A stretch of 39,048 nt of DNA from Bacteroidales bacterium (GCA_017548125.1 JAFYNK010000092.1:1-39048), one strand, 5' to 3'; counted from the first letter of the stretch, positions 24,559 through 33,044 are shown. Notes: generated by a model not told the origin, from the letters alone. Translations and numbers: made by a program.

Positions 24559-25191
24559 ATGAAATTACACATTAAGAACTTTGTTATCATTGCAATGGTT
24601 GCGCTCGTAACGCTCGGAGGTACAACAAGTTGTGGTAGTAAGAAAAAACTAGCTCAAAAAGAATATGAAGCAAAAGTTGAGCAAGCTAAAAAAGATTTGA
24701 ATGCCATTATCAATGATGAGACTTTATGGACATTGGACGAACAAAAAGCACGCATTGATGAAATAGAGAAGGCTGATTTCCAAAATCCTGAAATTGACGA
24801 GTTGATTGTTGCTGCAAGAGAAAAGGTTAACCGTAAGGTGGCTGAAGAGGCACGCCTCGCTGAAGAGGAACGATTGCGCCAGTTGGAAGAACAAAATAAA
24901 GTTAAACAAGTTACATCTTTACAAGATTATTTCGCTATCATAGCTGCTGCTCCAGACACTGAAGTGGCAAATGAAAAAATCGCTGAAGCATTGAGTCTGT
25001 TCGCATCTCCTGATGTCCCAGTTTTGATTATTGTCTATCACGTCGGCGATATAATTGATTATGACGCGCCTACAACAGCTGAAAAATATTTGAATTATAT
25101 CAAAGACCAAAAGAAAGTCAATGTCGGAGTATATAATGTGAAGTATAATAATAACGGCAAAATTACTGAGTTAGAATTAATTAAAAAGTGA
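24559..25191 (+). CDS. Exported lipoprotein with coiled coil, function unknown
   Basis: 210 residues. The signal peptide ends in a lipobox-like TTSC (Cys25 or so), followed by SKKK. A charged helical region of about 100 residues (KEYEAKVEQAKKDL to RLAEEERLRQLEEQNK) is predicted to form a coiled coil, then a small globular end. I do not recognise a family. The C-terminal part (SLQDYFAIIAAAPDTEVANEKI) shares with the next gene a layout suited to a periplasmic adaptor, but that is a guess. The next start overlaps or follows within six bases, so the two are surely cotranscribed. Confidence 0.75.
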   Translation: MKLHIKNFVIIAMVALVTLGGTTSCGSKKKLAQKEYEAKVEQAKKDLNAIINDETLWTLDEQKARIDEIEKADFQNPEIDELIVAAREKVNRKVAEEARLAEEERLRQLEEQNKVKQVTSLQDYFAIIAAAPDTEVANEKIAEALSLFASPDVPVLIIVYHVGDIIDYDAPTTAEKYLNYIKDQKKVNVGVYNVKYNNNGKITELELIKK

Positions 25192-25196
25192 ATAAC

Positions 25197-25772
25197 ATGA
25201 AAAAGATATTTTTGACATTATTATTCGGTATATTTTTTATCGGTAATACACAAATATGCGCACAGGAATTGAGTCCAGAACGTAAACAAGCTGTTGATAG
25301 TCTTGCTCTTGAGAAAGTACGTGACCTTAGTAAATATATTAAGATTGTAGGCTCAAAGGAAACTCCTTGGAGTGAAGCTAACAGAGTTATCGACCGTGCA
25401 GAAGAGCTTTTCGCTCCTGATGCTGAAATCGGTGTTTCATCATTGACAACAAACGAGGTTCTTTATTATAAGGTGCGTCAATATCTTGAAAGATTGATGC
25501 GTCTTAACTACGACCGCGTTGAAATAGATTGGTATAAAATAGAGTACGTTAGTGACTTACAACGTCAGCCTGATGGAACTTACGTTGGTGTTATCACTGT
25601 GTTCCAGACATTTAAAGGCTTCGATAAAGAAGGCAGACTTATCTATCAAGATACAACTAAAAAAGATATCACCGTTTATGTGAAACGTAAAGAGACTCAA
25701 ATAGGAGGTCGCCTCATAGGCTTCTGGGATGTCTTGTTGGGTGATATGAGAGTTAAAGAAACAACCCGCTGA
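25197..25772 (+). CDS. Exported protein of unknown function
   Basis: 191 residues from the ATG at 25197; a GTG at 25188 overlapping the upstream stop is possible but adds only MNN. A cleavable signal peptide is seen (MKKIFLTLLFGIFFIGNTQICAQ), then a mostly alpha/beta domain containing APDAEIGVSSL and YKVRQYLERLMRLNYDRVEIDWYKIEYV. The shape recalls a nuclear-transport-factor-2-like cone fold, where a small pocket binds a ligand, but that is inference from pattern only. A clear terminator follows, so the first two genes of the cluster can be a unit separate from the next two. Confidence 0.72.
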   Translation: MKKIFLTLLFGIFFIGNTQICAQELSPERKQAVDSLALEKVRDLSKYIKIVGSKETPWSEANRVIDRAEELFAPDAEIGVSSLTTNEVLYYKVRQYLERLMRLNYDRVEIDWYKIEYVSDLQRQPDGTYVGVITVFQTFKGFDKEGRLIYQDTTKKDITVYVKRKETQIGGRLIGFWDVLLGDMRVKETTR

Positions 25773-25788
25773 TTGTTAAATAATTAAG

Positions 25789-25811
25789 TAGCTCTGAAAC
25801 ATTCAGAGCTA
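25789..25811 (+). terminator. Intrinsic terminator inside the exported-protein cluster
   Basis: TAGCTCTGAA at 25789-25798 pairs perfectly with TTCAGAGCTA at 25802-25811 around a 3-base loop and is followed by six T. It lies 17 bases after the stop of the second gene and about 30 bases before the third, so it should end or attenuate the upstream transcript. Confidence 0.85.
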
Positions 25812-25842
25812 TTTTTTACATTTTTTCTTAAATATTTTGCTG

Positions 25843-26697
25843 ATGAAGAATATATTGCGTCTTTTGACATTGTTAGTTATATTCTCAATAATTGAAATTG
25901 CTGACGCTCAAGTATATACTAATCTCGGTGATGTGCAGACCGATGAGAGAGCTTTATATACAATGACTAAACAAATGAGCCAGTTTATTAGTCGTTTTAA
26001 TTATGAAGAAGATCAATATGGAAAAAAACTAAGCCCAGATTCTCCTGATTATCGTAACAGAATGAAACGCAAAACGACTTTGCCTCTCTTGTTCGATATG
26101 GAAAATCAAAGGACTAACGGCTCTTTGCGCGATTTTTTCATTGCCGACCTTACAGAAAAAGATACTAATTACTTCGAATTCTTGGGCGGAAAATGGTATT
26201 CCGAGGTTTCTGCAACTTTCAAATGGAAAGGCGAAAGCGTCGATATCAGTATGATATTCGCAATAGAAAAAGAAAATCTCGGCTCTAAATGGGTCCTGAC
26301 AAACGTGTTTTTCCCTGAATTTAACAGGCTCTTCCCTAAAGGCGACTTGGCTGAACAACAAAAACACTTTCTTCACCCAATGAGTCATGAACTTGACTTT
26401 ATGAATATTTATAAGGTGTTTAAAACCCCTGAATGTATAGAATATTACGCATCGGATTTATATTCAACAGATTATCTCACTTTGTTCTTCTATGAAATAA
26501 AAAATGGTAATCTCGTTTTTGAAAAAGTGAACGGCGAAAAATTCCATGTGTTCCAAATTGGTAACTGGTATTTCGAAGTGTCGTGGTTTAATAGAAGCGG
26601 CTATAACACCGGATGGTTAATATCTAACCTTATCTTCTTGAAAGATAATGAGAAAGAAGAACTTCTGAAATTCTATCAACCAAATATCAATAAATGA
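25843..26697 (+). CDS. Exported protein of unknown function
   Basis: 284 residues from the ATG at 25843 (two near-cognate codons just upstream are less likely). Signal peptide MKNILRLLTLLVIFSIIEIADAQ, then a soluble domain rich in aromatic residues, with repeated pattern GGKWYSEVSATFKWKG and IGNWYFEVSWFNRSGYNTGW, suggesting a duplicated beta element. No family is recognised. Its stop overlaps the next start by four bases (ATGA), so translation of the leucine-rich-repeat gene is coupled to this one. Confidence 0.72.
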   Translation: MKNILRLLTLLVIFSIIEIADAQVYTNLGDVQTDERALYTMTKQMSQFISRFNYEEDQYGKKLSPDSPDYRNRMKRKTTLPLLFDMENQRTNGSLRDFFIADLTEKDTNYFEFLGGKWYSEVSATFKWKGESVDISMIFAIEKENLGSKWVLTNVFFPEFNRLFPKGDLAEQQKHFLHPMSHELDFMNIYKVFKTPECIEYYASDLYSTDYLTLFFYEIKNGNLVFEKVNGEKFHVFQIGNWYFEVSWFNRSGYNTGWLISNLIFLKDNEKEELLKFYQPNINK

Positions 26698-29345
26698 AAA
26701 TGAAAAAAATATCTGTTTTTTTAATATTATTTTTAACATCATTGTGCGCTGAGGCACAGACTGCTATATCATTTTCCGAAAACGATAGGAAAGAGTATGA
26801 AGTCCAAATAAGACAGATGATTAACTATCTTCAGGAAACGCTTAATTTTATCGGCGACTCTAAAGTCTCAGCTCAAGAAAAAGATATCATCTTTAAAGAA
26901 AGCTACATTAAGATATTTAGAGATGAAAATGTTCAAATTGAAGACGACCTCGATGAAAATAGAAGAACATCAATAAATAAAGATGTACAGGCTTACCTTA
27001 AAGATATTGATTTCTTCTTTGAAGATGTGAAGTTTAACTTTGAAATTCAAGATATTACACCTCAAATAAATGAAAAGTCAGAGACTTTCTTCAAGGTGGA
27101 AATGATTCGCTCGTTGGCTGGACGTAATGTGATTGGCGATACAATCAATAATTCACTAAAACGCTTCCTCGAAATCAATATCGACCCTTATAAAAAGGAA
27201 CTGAAAATAGTGAGTTTCTATACAACAAAGCCTAACGCTAAAGACGAATTGTTTACTTGGTGGAACTCAATGTCAAAAGAATGGAAAGATTATCTCGGTA
27301 AAGACTTCTTCTTGAACGACTCTATTGAAATGCGACAAATCAATATGATTCTCGGCGATGCTTATACAATGCCAGTAATACGAGAGTTCGTTCTCCAAGA
27401 TACTTTCATGATTGTTGATAAAGATACAATGTCAATGGACCGTATCGGTGAACTGTTTGGACATCAACCAGATACAATAGTTTATATCGACGACGTGGTG
27501 TCTCGCTGGGTGGAAGATACAATAGTGACTTCGTTAAATCCTGTCTATGAAGTACTTAGACAAATATCAAAAATCACTGAAGTCAATGTCTCTGGAAATA
27601 AGAATATTGATAACCTTGATCCATTGGCAGAATTGTCGGAACTTAGATACCTCAACTGCTCTGAAACTAATGTGTCTGATGTTAATCCAATACGTAACTT
27701 AAACAAAATTAAGGAACTGGATATTAGCAATACGTTGATTACTGATATTTCAAATTTGAAATATGCTAATGTCGTTCAAAATTTTAAAGCCGATAATATT
27801 CGTATAAATGATATTTCAATAGTGAGCTTCTTTAAGGATTTGAATAGCTTGTCTGTTTCTCAAACTGATGTGTCTGATATTAGTTTTTTGGCAAGATGTT
27901 CAAATTTAAGCACTTTGAATTTGTCGGGAACAAAAGTTGAGGATTTGTCACCTCTTAGAGATCTTCTTAAATTGTATGACTTGGATGTCGCTAATACTCC
28001 AATTACTGATGTGTCTGCTTTACAAGGACTTGTGAATCTTCATTTCTTGAATATAGAAGGTACTCAGGTGTCAGATATTTCTTCGTTGGCTAACTTGGAT
28101 AGACTTAATGAGATAAATTTCTCTAATACAAGAGTGGTAAATATAAATGCGTTGAATAACTTGCCTCATTTAAGCAAGATATATTGCGACAATTCCTTGG
28201 TGACAAAAGAAGAGGCTGACGCTTATAAAATCGCAAATCCTAACGTGCTTGTAATCAATGAAAGCGACGCTCTTGCAGCTTGGTGGAACGAGCTCCCTTC
28301 TTTCTGGAAGACTCTCTTGAAAGACCAGGCAATGACAAGTATCTATCCGACAAAAGAGGAATTGCACTCTATCATCAATATTAGAACTCTTAAAGTTGAC
28401 CATTATATGCAAGATGCAGAGCCAATACGTCGTTTGACAAACCTCGAATATATTGACCTCTCTAATTCAAAAATCGATGATTTGTCACCACTTAACGGCT
28501 TGCATAATCTTAAATATTTGAATATAAGCAATACAATGGTGTCAGACTTGACAGCTTTGGCAAGTAACAAAAATTTAAGAGAACTGAATGTTGAAAATAC
28601 TAAAGTGACATCTTTAATTCCTTTGCATGAAATCAAGACTTTGACAAAAATATATGCAGATGGAACTGATATTTCAACTAAAGAGGTCATAGAACTGAGA
28701 AAGATTCAACGTCAGGTGATTGTTATATATCAGACTGATAATCTTAAACTTTGGTGGGGAAATCTTGATGATACATGGCGCGAAGTGTTTAACAATCACT
28801 TCATGTGTAATTCAAATCCAACAGCAGAGCAGCTTCAGTCGATAATCAATTTGGAAGAAATTGTTGTGGATGCTAACAATGTCGTATATACTCTCGAACC
28901 ATTGACACAGATGGCGTTTATTAAGAAATTGATTGTTAATAATAACCAGATTCAGGATTTGTCGCCATTGTTCGATAAACATTATTTGGAAGTGTTGTCG
29001 GTAAGTGGCAATCCTGTTGACAATATTATGCCGCTTTCTAATCTCACAATGTTAAAAAATCTTAATATAGAAAATACAGCAGTCAGTGACTTGAATCCAA
29101 TAGCTGAGTTAAAAAATATTAAGGTTCTTAATATTGGAGGTACATTTGTCCGTAATTTGAAGCCTATTGCAGGATTTGAATCTCTGGAAGATTTGTCAAT
29201 AGTTAATACGGATATTAAAAGTGTGATAACGTTGGAAACGCTTCCATCATTAAAACACTTGAAAGCTTACAAAACAAAGGTGAAGAACAAACATATTGAA
29301 CTTCTCAAGTATAAGAATCCAGATTTAAATGTGATATATTATTGA
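26694..29345 (+). CDS. Large exported leucine-rich-repeat protein with repeated Trp modules
   Basis: 883 residues with a signal peptide (MKMKKISVFLILFLTSLCAEAQ). The body is built of 22-residue leucine-rich repeats of the SDS22/internalin type (L-x-x-L-x-x-L-x-I/V-x-x-T-x-V-x-D-I/L-x-P-L), in blocks at roughly 285-520, 565-660 and 725-870. Each block is preceded by a Trp-rich module, WW-x(4)-(E/F/D)xW-(K/R)-x(2)-(L/F), at about 188, 530 and 687. The last two continue with P-T-x-E-(E/Q)-L-x-S-I-I-N. There is no T9SS sorting domain or lipobox, so it is likely periplasmic or released. Protein binding is the usual role of this fold; the partner is unknown, with the three upstream exported proteins as candidates. 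Confidence 0.85.
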   Translation: MKMKKISVFLILFLTSLCAEAQTAISFSENDRKEYEVQIRQMINYLQETLNFIGDSKVSAQEKDIIFKESYIKIFRDENVQIEDDLDENRRTSINKDVQAYLKDIDFFFEDVKFNFEIQDITPQINEKSETFFKVEMIRSLAGRNVIGDTINNSLKRFLEINIDPYKKELKIVSFYTTKPNAKDELFTWWNSMSKEWKDYLGKDFFLNDSIEMRQINMILGDAYTMPVIREFVLQDTFMIVDKDTMSMDRIGELFGHQPDTIVYIDDVVSRWVEDTIVTSLNPVYEVLRQISKITEVNVSGNKNIDNLDPLAELSELRYLNCSETNVSDVNPIRNLNKIKELDISNTLITDISNLKYANVVQNFKADNIRINDISIVSFFKDLNSLSVSQTDVSDISFLARCSNLSTLNLSGTKVEDLSPLRDLLKLYDLDVANTPITDVSALQGLVNLHFLNIEGTQVSDISSLANLDRLNEINFSNTRVVNINALNNLPHLSKIYCDNSLVTKEEADAYKIANPNVLVINESDALAAWWNELPSFWKTLLKDQAMTSIYPTKEELHSIINIRTLKVDHYMQDAEPIRRLTNLEYIDLSNSKIDDLSPLNGLHNLKYLNISNTMVSDLTALASNKNLRELNVENTKVTSLIPLHEIKTLTKIYADGTDISTKEVIELRKIQRQVIVIYQTDNLKLWWGNLDDTWREVFNNHFMCNSNPTAEQLQSIINLEEIVVDANNVVYTLEPLTQMAFIKKLIVNNNQIQDLSPLFDKHYLEVLSVSGNPVDNIMPLSNLTMLKNLNIENTAVSDLNPIAELKNIKVLNIGGTFVRNLKPIAGFESLEDLSIVNTDIKSVITLETLPSLKHLKAYKTKVKNKHIELLKYKNPDLNVIYY

Positions 29346-29348
29346 TTT

Positions 29349-29386
29349 ACAATTATTCTCCAATGAAACCATTGGAGAATAATTGT
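29349..29386. terminator. Perfect 17-bp hairpin after the leucine-rich-repeat gene
   Basis: ACAATTATTCTCCAATG (29349-29365) pairs perfectly with CATTGGAGAATAATTGT (29370-29386) around a 4-base loop, beginning four bases after the stop codon. There is no strong U-tract, so termination is likely but not certain; RNA processing is an alternative. It separates convergent genes. Confidence 0.65.
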
Positions 29387-29431
29387 ATTGAAGCGCTGTA
29401 TTGTTCTAACCATATTTCAGGTTTTAAAATA

Positions 29432-29869
29432 TCAATCATCGTAAGAAATAACTTTTCCTTTTGAGTTGAATTCTATTTCTAAATTATTGCTGAGTTCTAC
29501 TGTTATACGGTTAAATTCTCTTTCTACGTCGGTGATGCATAAGTCTTTATGAACGGTGTTGACGTATTCTGTTATTTCTGTTAAGATGAAGTCTGTTGGG
29601 ATGCATTTTTGTTTTCCGCTTACGTCGGTCCATTCACCTTTGGCATTGAATTCTATTTCTGTGCCATCTTCAAAACGTACTTTATAATCTACATCTGCAA
29701 ATTCTCTGTCTGCCAATATGTAAGATACTTTATAGTCTTTGAAATAGGTTTTGATGAACTCCTGTGATTTGGCTGGAAGTTGTTCGAATTTTGTCATTCC
29801 GTTTTGGGCAAATGCTGCTGCTCCTGATAGTAATATAGCTGCTGCTAATGTTAAGATTTGTTTTTTCAT
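29432..29869 (-). CDS. PepSY-like exported protein
   Basis: 145 residues with a signal peptide (MKKQILTLAAAILLSGAAAFAQ) and two similar halves, each carrying a variant of DYKVRFEDGTEIEFNAKGEW / RITVELSNNLEIEFNSKGKV. This duplication is typical of the PepSY-like (PF11396-type, BLIP-fold-like) periplasmic proteins common in Bacteroidota. The molecular role is unknown; inhibition or binding of other envelope proteins is a family-level idea. It has its own promoter at 29958-29927. Confidence 0.85.
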   Translation of the reverse strand: MKKQILTLAAAILLSGAAAFAQNGMTKFEQLPAKSQEFIKTYFKDYKVSYILADREFADVDYKVRFEDGTEIEFNAKGEWTDVSGKQKCIPTDFILTEITEYVNTVHKDLCITDVEREFNRITVELSNNLEIEFNSKGKVISYDD

Positions 29870-29926
29870 TGTTAATAGTTTTTTAGTTAATTTTGTTTAG
29901 CTTGTAAAAATTAGTTTATTTTTTTG

Positions 29927-29958
29927 CAAAAATATGGTATTTCTAGATTGAGGGCAAA
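29927..29958 (-). promoter_or_regulatory. Bacteroidota-type promoter of the PepSY-like gene
   Basis: On the minus strand, TTTG (29958-29955), a 20-base spacer, and TATTTTTG (29934-29927) fit the -33/-7 consensus TTTG / TAnnTTTG. Transcription should start near 29920, giving a leader of about 50 bases. Confidence 0.7.
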
Positions 29959-30047
29959 TTGATAATATCAATGATAATATCTATGTTGTCTATTAGTAAA
30001 ATATTCTTTATCTTGATTTGTTCAAATTGATAATGTTTTTTATAAAG

Positions 30048-30959
30048 TTATTTTACCCAATGAATTTGATATTCAGTATTTTGCCAATATTCTTTTGTTT
30101 TGTCTATATCTTTTGTAAAACCTAAAAGGAAACCTCCTCCGCCAGCGCCGCACAGTTTCACCTGGAATCCATCTTTGTCGATATCAAAGAAGAAAAATTC
30201 TTTAACATTTTCTGGAATGGTATGTCCAAGCATTTCGGTTTGCATCTTCGATAATTCTGATAAATTGTTGAAAAATTCATCATCGTTATTTTTGATTAAA
30301 GATGAAATACATTCGTTTACAAGCGGAATATATTTGTTGTTGAATTTCTCTAGATATGAATTGTCGTTTCTTAACTCTTTGAATTTCTCTACCAAAGGAG
30401 CTGTCGGGCTTTTTATTTTTGTGTCAATCAAGAAGATATGAATGTTGTCCGACATAAAATCGTTGGACAGTAGCTGTTGTCCGTTGTCTGTTGTCCGTTG
30501 TCCATTCAGAATGAAAGGTTTACCGTAATAACATTGCAGAGGGTCTATTCCTGAGCTGCTGCCATGAAAATAATTCTCCATTGTTGCCAGAAGCTCGATA
30601 AGTTCGTTAGTATCTTCAATATCAATCAGTTTATATCTATCGTAGATGGCAGCGACTAAGGCGCCCGAACTTCCTACGCCGTAGCCGTTTGGGATGTTAG
30701 AGTCGAAGAACAAGCCAGCGTTTATTTCCGTTTCCATCCTTCTTAAATCTAAAATCCTGAATCTGTCGTTTGTACGAAGATAATCGAAGTATTTTGAAAG
30801 GTTGCTATTCGATTCCATAGCACTTTCGCAAGCTTCGTTCGAGATGAAGCTCCATTCTCCGCTCACTGAATAATAAGGAATTAGCAGTGCGTTGGAGCCG
30901 AATATCATAGAATATTCGCCAAAAAGAATGACTTTTCCGTTATACTTTCTGTTATCCAT
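30048..30959 (-). CDS. mvk: Mevalonate kinase (GHMP family)
   Basis: 303 residues; phosphorylates mevalonate with ATP. The glycine-rich GHMP motif is at 90-100 (PNGYGVGSSGA) and the mevalonate-kinase-like FHGSSSGIDP is at 131-140. Near the C-terminus, KLCGAGGGGFLLGF is GHMP motif 3. The start overlaps the mvaD stop by eight bases. At residues 153-163 the peptide GQRTTDNGQQL comes from four 7-nt repeat units and looks like an in-frame insertion between the substrate loop and the next strand. Assignment as the first kinase, rather than phosphomevalonate kinase, rests on the HGxxSGIDP stretch. Confidence 0.87.
   Translation of the reverse strand: MDNRKYNGKVILFGEYSMIFGSNALLIPYYSVSGEWSFISNEACESAMESNSNLSKYFDYLRTNDRFRILDLRRMETEINAGLFFDSNIPNGYGVGSSGALVAAIYDRYKLIDIEDTNELIELLATMENYFHGSSSGIDPLQCYYGKPFILNGQRTTDNGQQLLSNDFMSDNIHIFLIDTKIKSPTAPLVEKFKELRNDNSYLEKFNNKYIPLVNECISSLIKNNDDEFFNNLSELSKMQTEMLGHTIPENVKEFFFFDIDKDGFQVKLCGAGGGGFLLGFTKDIDKTKEYWQNTEYQIHWVK
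30473..30505. repeat. 7-nt tandem repeat inside the mevalonate kinase gene
   Basis: Four and a half units of (c/t)gttgtc. On the coding strand it encodes RTTDNGQQ. It is the same family as the intergenic array at 9618-9652. Confidence 0.9.
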
Positions 30960-31953
30960 TGTTATCGTCTATCCATTTGTTATTGTAGCAATAATCTTTC
31001 AATACGTTTTCAATGAAATCATGTACTTTTTCGGAACAAGAATCAGGATAGAGAAGATGGACGTTAGGTCCTGCGTCTAATGTGTAACATATTGGAAGAC
31101 AAGTCTCTTTTCTGAAATCCAAAACCTTGTCTATGATATTTACGGTGTTTGCTTCTTTAAGTGTGTATGATGGAGTGGAAGTTGCCATTAAGTCGTGAAG
31201 TTGATTTGCTTCGCTTTCGGCAATCTTTATAAAACCTTCCAAATCACCTTGTTTTAATATTGTTAATAAATCTTCAGTATTTTTTCTTGCTGTAGCGTAG
31301 CGATTTTCTGCCATAGGATGGTTGTTCATCAAGGAATGGCCGGCTCTGCTTGAGACGCTTTTTTCTTTAGAACTGACAATCAAAATGCTATCGTGATATG
31401 ATTTGAAGACAGGATGAATGATGTCGGCGATTGGTATTGCGTATTCGTCAGAACTTTCTGGTAATGAAGGAGTTTTACCCCATAAGGTCATTGTAGGATA
31501 AACGGAACGCGCTGCACTTCCAGAAGCCAATCTTGAAAGGAAAGACGCTTCTTGAAGGTTTATCTCTTTGTCTTTTATTTCTAACAGACAGAGTATCAAT
31601 GCGCTCATTGACGATGCGCTCGATGCTATTCCTGAAGAATGAGGAAACGAATTGTGACTCTCTATATTCAGATGAAGTCCGTTCAGGAATGTGAAATATT
31701 CTTTATTTTCTTGAAGATATTTTTCTATTTTGGATTTAAAGGCTTGGTTTTCTTTTCCTTCGAAATAGAAATCCATTTCAATAGAATTGAGGTTTTCGGT
31801 CTTGGAATAAGTCACTTTAGTCTCTGTGTAACAGTTGTTTAAAGTTAGACTTATAGAAGGATTGTTAGGAAGTTGATTTCCGTGTTTTCCCCAATATTTG
31901 ACGATTGCAATATTAGAAGGGCTGCGTTTTATTATTTGGTTATTATTCATCAA
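30952..31953 (-). CDS. mvaD: Diphosphomevalonate decarboxylase
   Basis: 333 residues; converts mevalonate 5-diphosphate to isopentenyl diphosphate, CO2 and phosphate using ATP. Diagnostic stretches are SPSNIAIVKYWGKHG (11-25), NNPSISLTLN (30-39) and the phosphate-binding PHSSGIASSASS (104-115). The catalytic Asp region is LDAGPNVHLLY. Either of two adjacent Met codons may start it. It sits between the two GHMP kinase genes in the mevalonate cluster. Confidence 0.95.
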   Translation of the reverse strand: MMNNNQIIKRSPSNIAIVKYWGKHGNQLPNNPSISLTLNNCYTETKVTYSKTENLNSIEMDFYFEGKENQAFKSKIEKYLQENKEYFTFLNGLHLNIESHNSFPHSSGIASSASSMSALILCLLEIKDKEINLQEASFLSRLASGSAARSVYPTMTLWGKTPSLPESSDEYAIPIADIIHPVFKSYHDSILIVSSKEKSVSSRAGHSLMNNHPMAENRYATARKNTEDLLTILKQGDLEGFIKIAESEANQLHDLMATSTPSYTLKEANTVNIIDKVLDFRKETCLPICYTLDAGPNVHLLYPDSCSEKVHDFIENVLKDYCYNNKWIDDNNG

Positions 31954-32015
31954 AGTTTAAGGTTTGAGATTTAAAGTTTGAGGTTGATTTTCTTAAACTT
32001 TAAATCGAATAATTA
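31954..32015. repeat. Loose aaagtttaagg/tttgagg repeats between mvaD and the GYDIA kinase gene
   Basis: The spacer repeats aaagtttaaggtttgag and aaagtttgaggttg, then an inverted-like ttaaactttaaat. It is another member of the collection of short repeated words that fill spacers here. No promoter is evident. Confidence 0.55.
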
Positions 32016-32972
32016 TTACAATACAATATCTTTATATCTAAAGACCACGTTAAGTCCTTTAACTTCAAAATATTTTTTAACTTTTTCTAACTCCCATTCG
32101 GTGGCTGCCATGAAAAAATCGCCGCCCCATGCTCCAAGAGATTTTACCTCTCCTTCAAAATCGCTGAAATATTTCTTGAGTCTCTTGAGACCTAGGCATG
32201 ATGATATTATTTCTTCGTGCGTTTTGATGAAATAACAGAAATCTCTTAATGACTGTAAGTCAGGCAAGATTTTGCTTATCTCCGAAATGGATTTCACTTC
32301 TTCGCTGAAGTCTTTTTTCTTGTCGAGAAAAGCTTTCACCTCGTTGGAGGAATTTTGTTTATGACCTTGGTAGATAAAGAAAAGATTGTCTTTAAACTCA
32401 GGGTCGAAAGATACGGGAGTGATTGTTCTGTTGTCTGTTGTCTGTTGACTGTTGATTTCATAAAATATCGGGCCTTCGGCTTTAGCGCAGGCGATGTCGT
32501 AGCCTGAGCCTTTAAACGTGAAATCCAATAGCTGATAAGGATTGATGTTGGCCCATTCCGAGATGTTATTAATTAATGTCGAGCTGCTGCCAAGTCCCCA
32601 CTGCGGGTTGAAATCCAGATGACAGCTGATTCTATAGTCGCTGGCTTCTGTGAAGATATTGTCGTTCAACGATTTCAGCTGTCTTAAAATGTTAGAAAGA
32701 CGTTCTGCTTTTTCAATGTCGTCGCTGTTGATGACGCTGAAATTAGTCTTGTCTAAAACAGCCGAAAACCAATTCAAATACAAATCTGTTGTCTGTTGCC
32801 AGTTGTCCGTTGACTTTACATAAGCATCCCAATAAATAAGGTTCTCGTTTTTATCTAATGTCTCAACATTCATGCTCTGTCCGAATTTCAAAGGAAGAGC
32901 CAGAGCTGTCGCCCCTTTCAAAACGAGATATTCACCCGTCAACAAGAATTTTCCATTAGATTTATAGTTCAT
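32016..32972 (-). CDS. GYDIA-family GHMP kinase, probable phosphomevalonate kinase
   Basis: 318 residues. The N-terminal GKFLLTGEYLVLKGATALALP (7-27) and glycine-rich QWGLGSSST (124-132) mark a GHMP kinase, and GSGYDIACA (155-163) places it in the GYDIA family seen in Bacteroidota mevalonate clusters. Since the cluster also has a mevalonate kinase and a decarboxylase, the missing step, phosphomevalonate to diphosphomevalonate, is its likely reaction (inference). Two segments, residues 54-63 (STDNWQQTTD) and 173-182 (INSQQTTDNR), are made of the 7-nt repeat family and probably lie in surface loops. Confidence 0.85.
   Translation of the reverse strand: MNYKSNGKFLLTGEYLVLKGATALALPLKFGQSMNVETLDKNENLIYWDAYVKSTDNWQQTTDLYLNWFSAVLDKTNFSVINSDDIEKAERLSNILRQLKSLNDNIFTEASDYRISCHLDFNPQWGLGSSSTLINNISEWANINPYQLLDFTFKGSGYDIACAKAEGPIFYEINSQQTTDNRTITPVSFDPEFKDNLFFIYQGHKQNSSNEVKAFLDKKKDFSEEVKSISEISKILPDLQSLRDFCYFIKTHEEIISSCLGLKRLKKYFSDFEGEVKSLGAWGGDFFMAATEWELEKVKKYFEVKGLNVVFRYKDIVL
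32428..32455. repeat. 7-nt tandem repeat inside the GYDIA kinase gene, copy 1
   Basis: Four units: ctgttgt, ctgttgt, ctgttga, ctgttga. It encodes SQQTTDNR on the minus strand. Confidence 0.9.
32786..32813. repeat. 7-nt tandem repeat inside the GYDIA kinase gene, copy 2
   Basis: Four more degenerate units: ctgttgt, ctgttgc, cagttgt, ccgttga. It encodes STDNWQQTTD on the minus strand. Greater divergence than the other copy suggests it is older. Confidence 0.85.
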
Positions 32973-33044
32973 AGTGTATAGTTTATAGTAGTTTTGAAGT
33001 TTATAGTGGAAAGTTCAACGGTCCCTGAACCCCTGAACCCCTAA
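32973..33044. repeat. Two short-repeat words between mvaA and the GYDIA kinase gene
   Basis: Bases 32973-33010 repeat agtttatagt-like words (agtgtatagtttatagtag, gtttatagtgg). Bases 33022-33041 hold ccctgaac-type tandem units (ccctgaac, ccctgaac, ccctaatc). The last unit runs into the mvaA stop codon (TGA, 33047-33045, minus strand). Confidence 0.65.
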
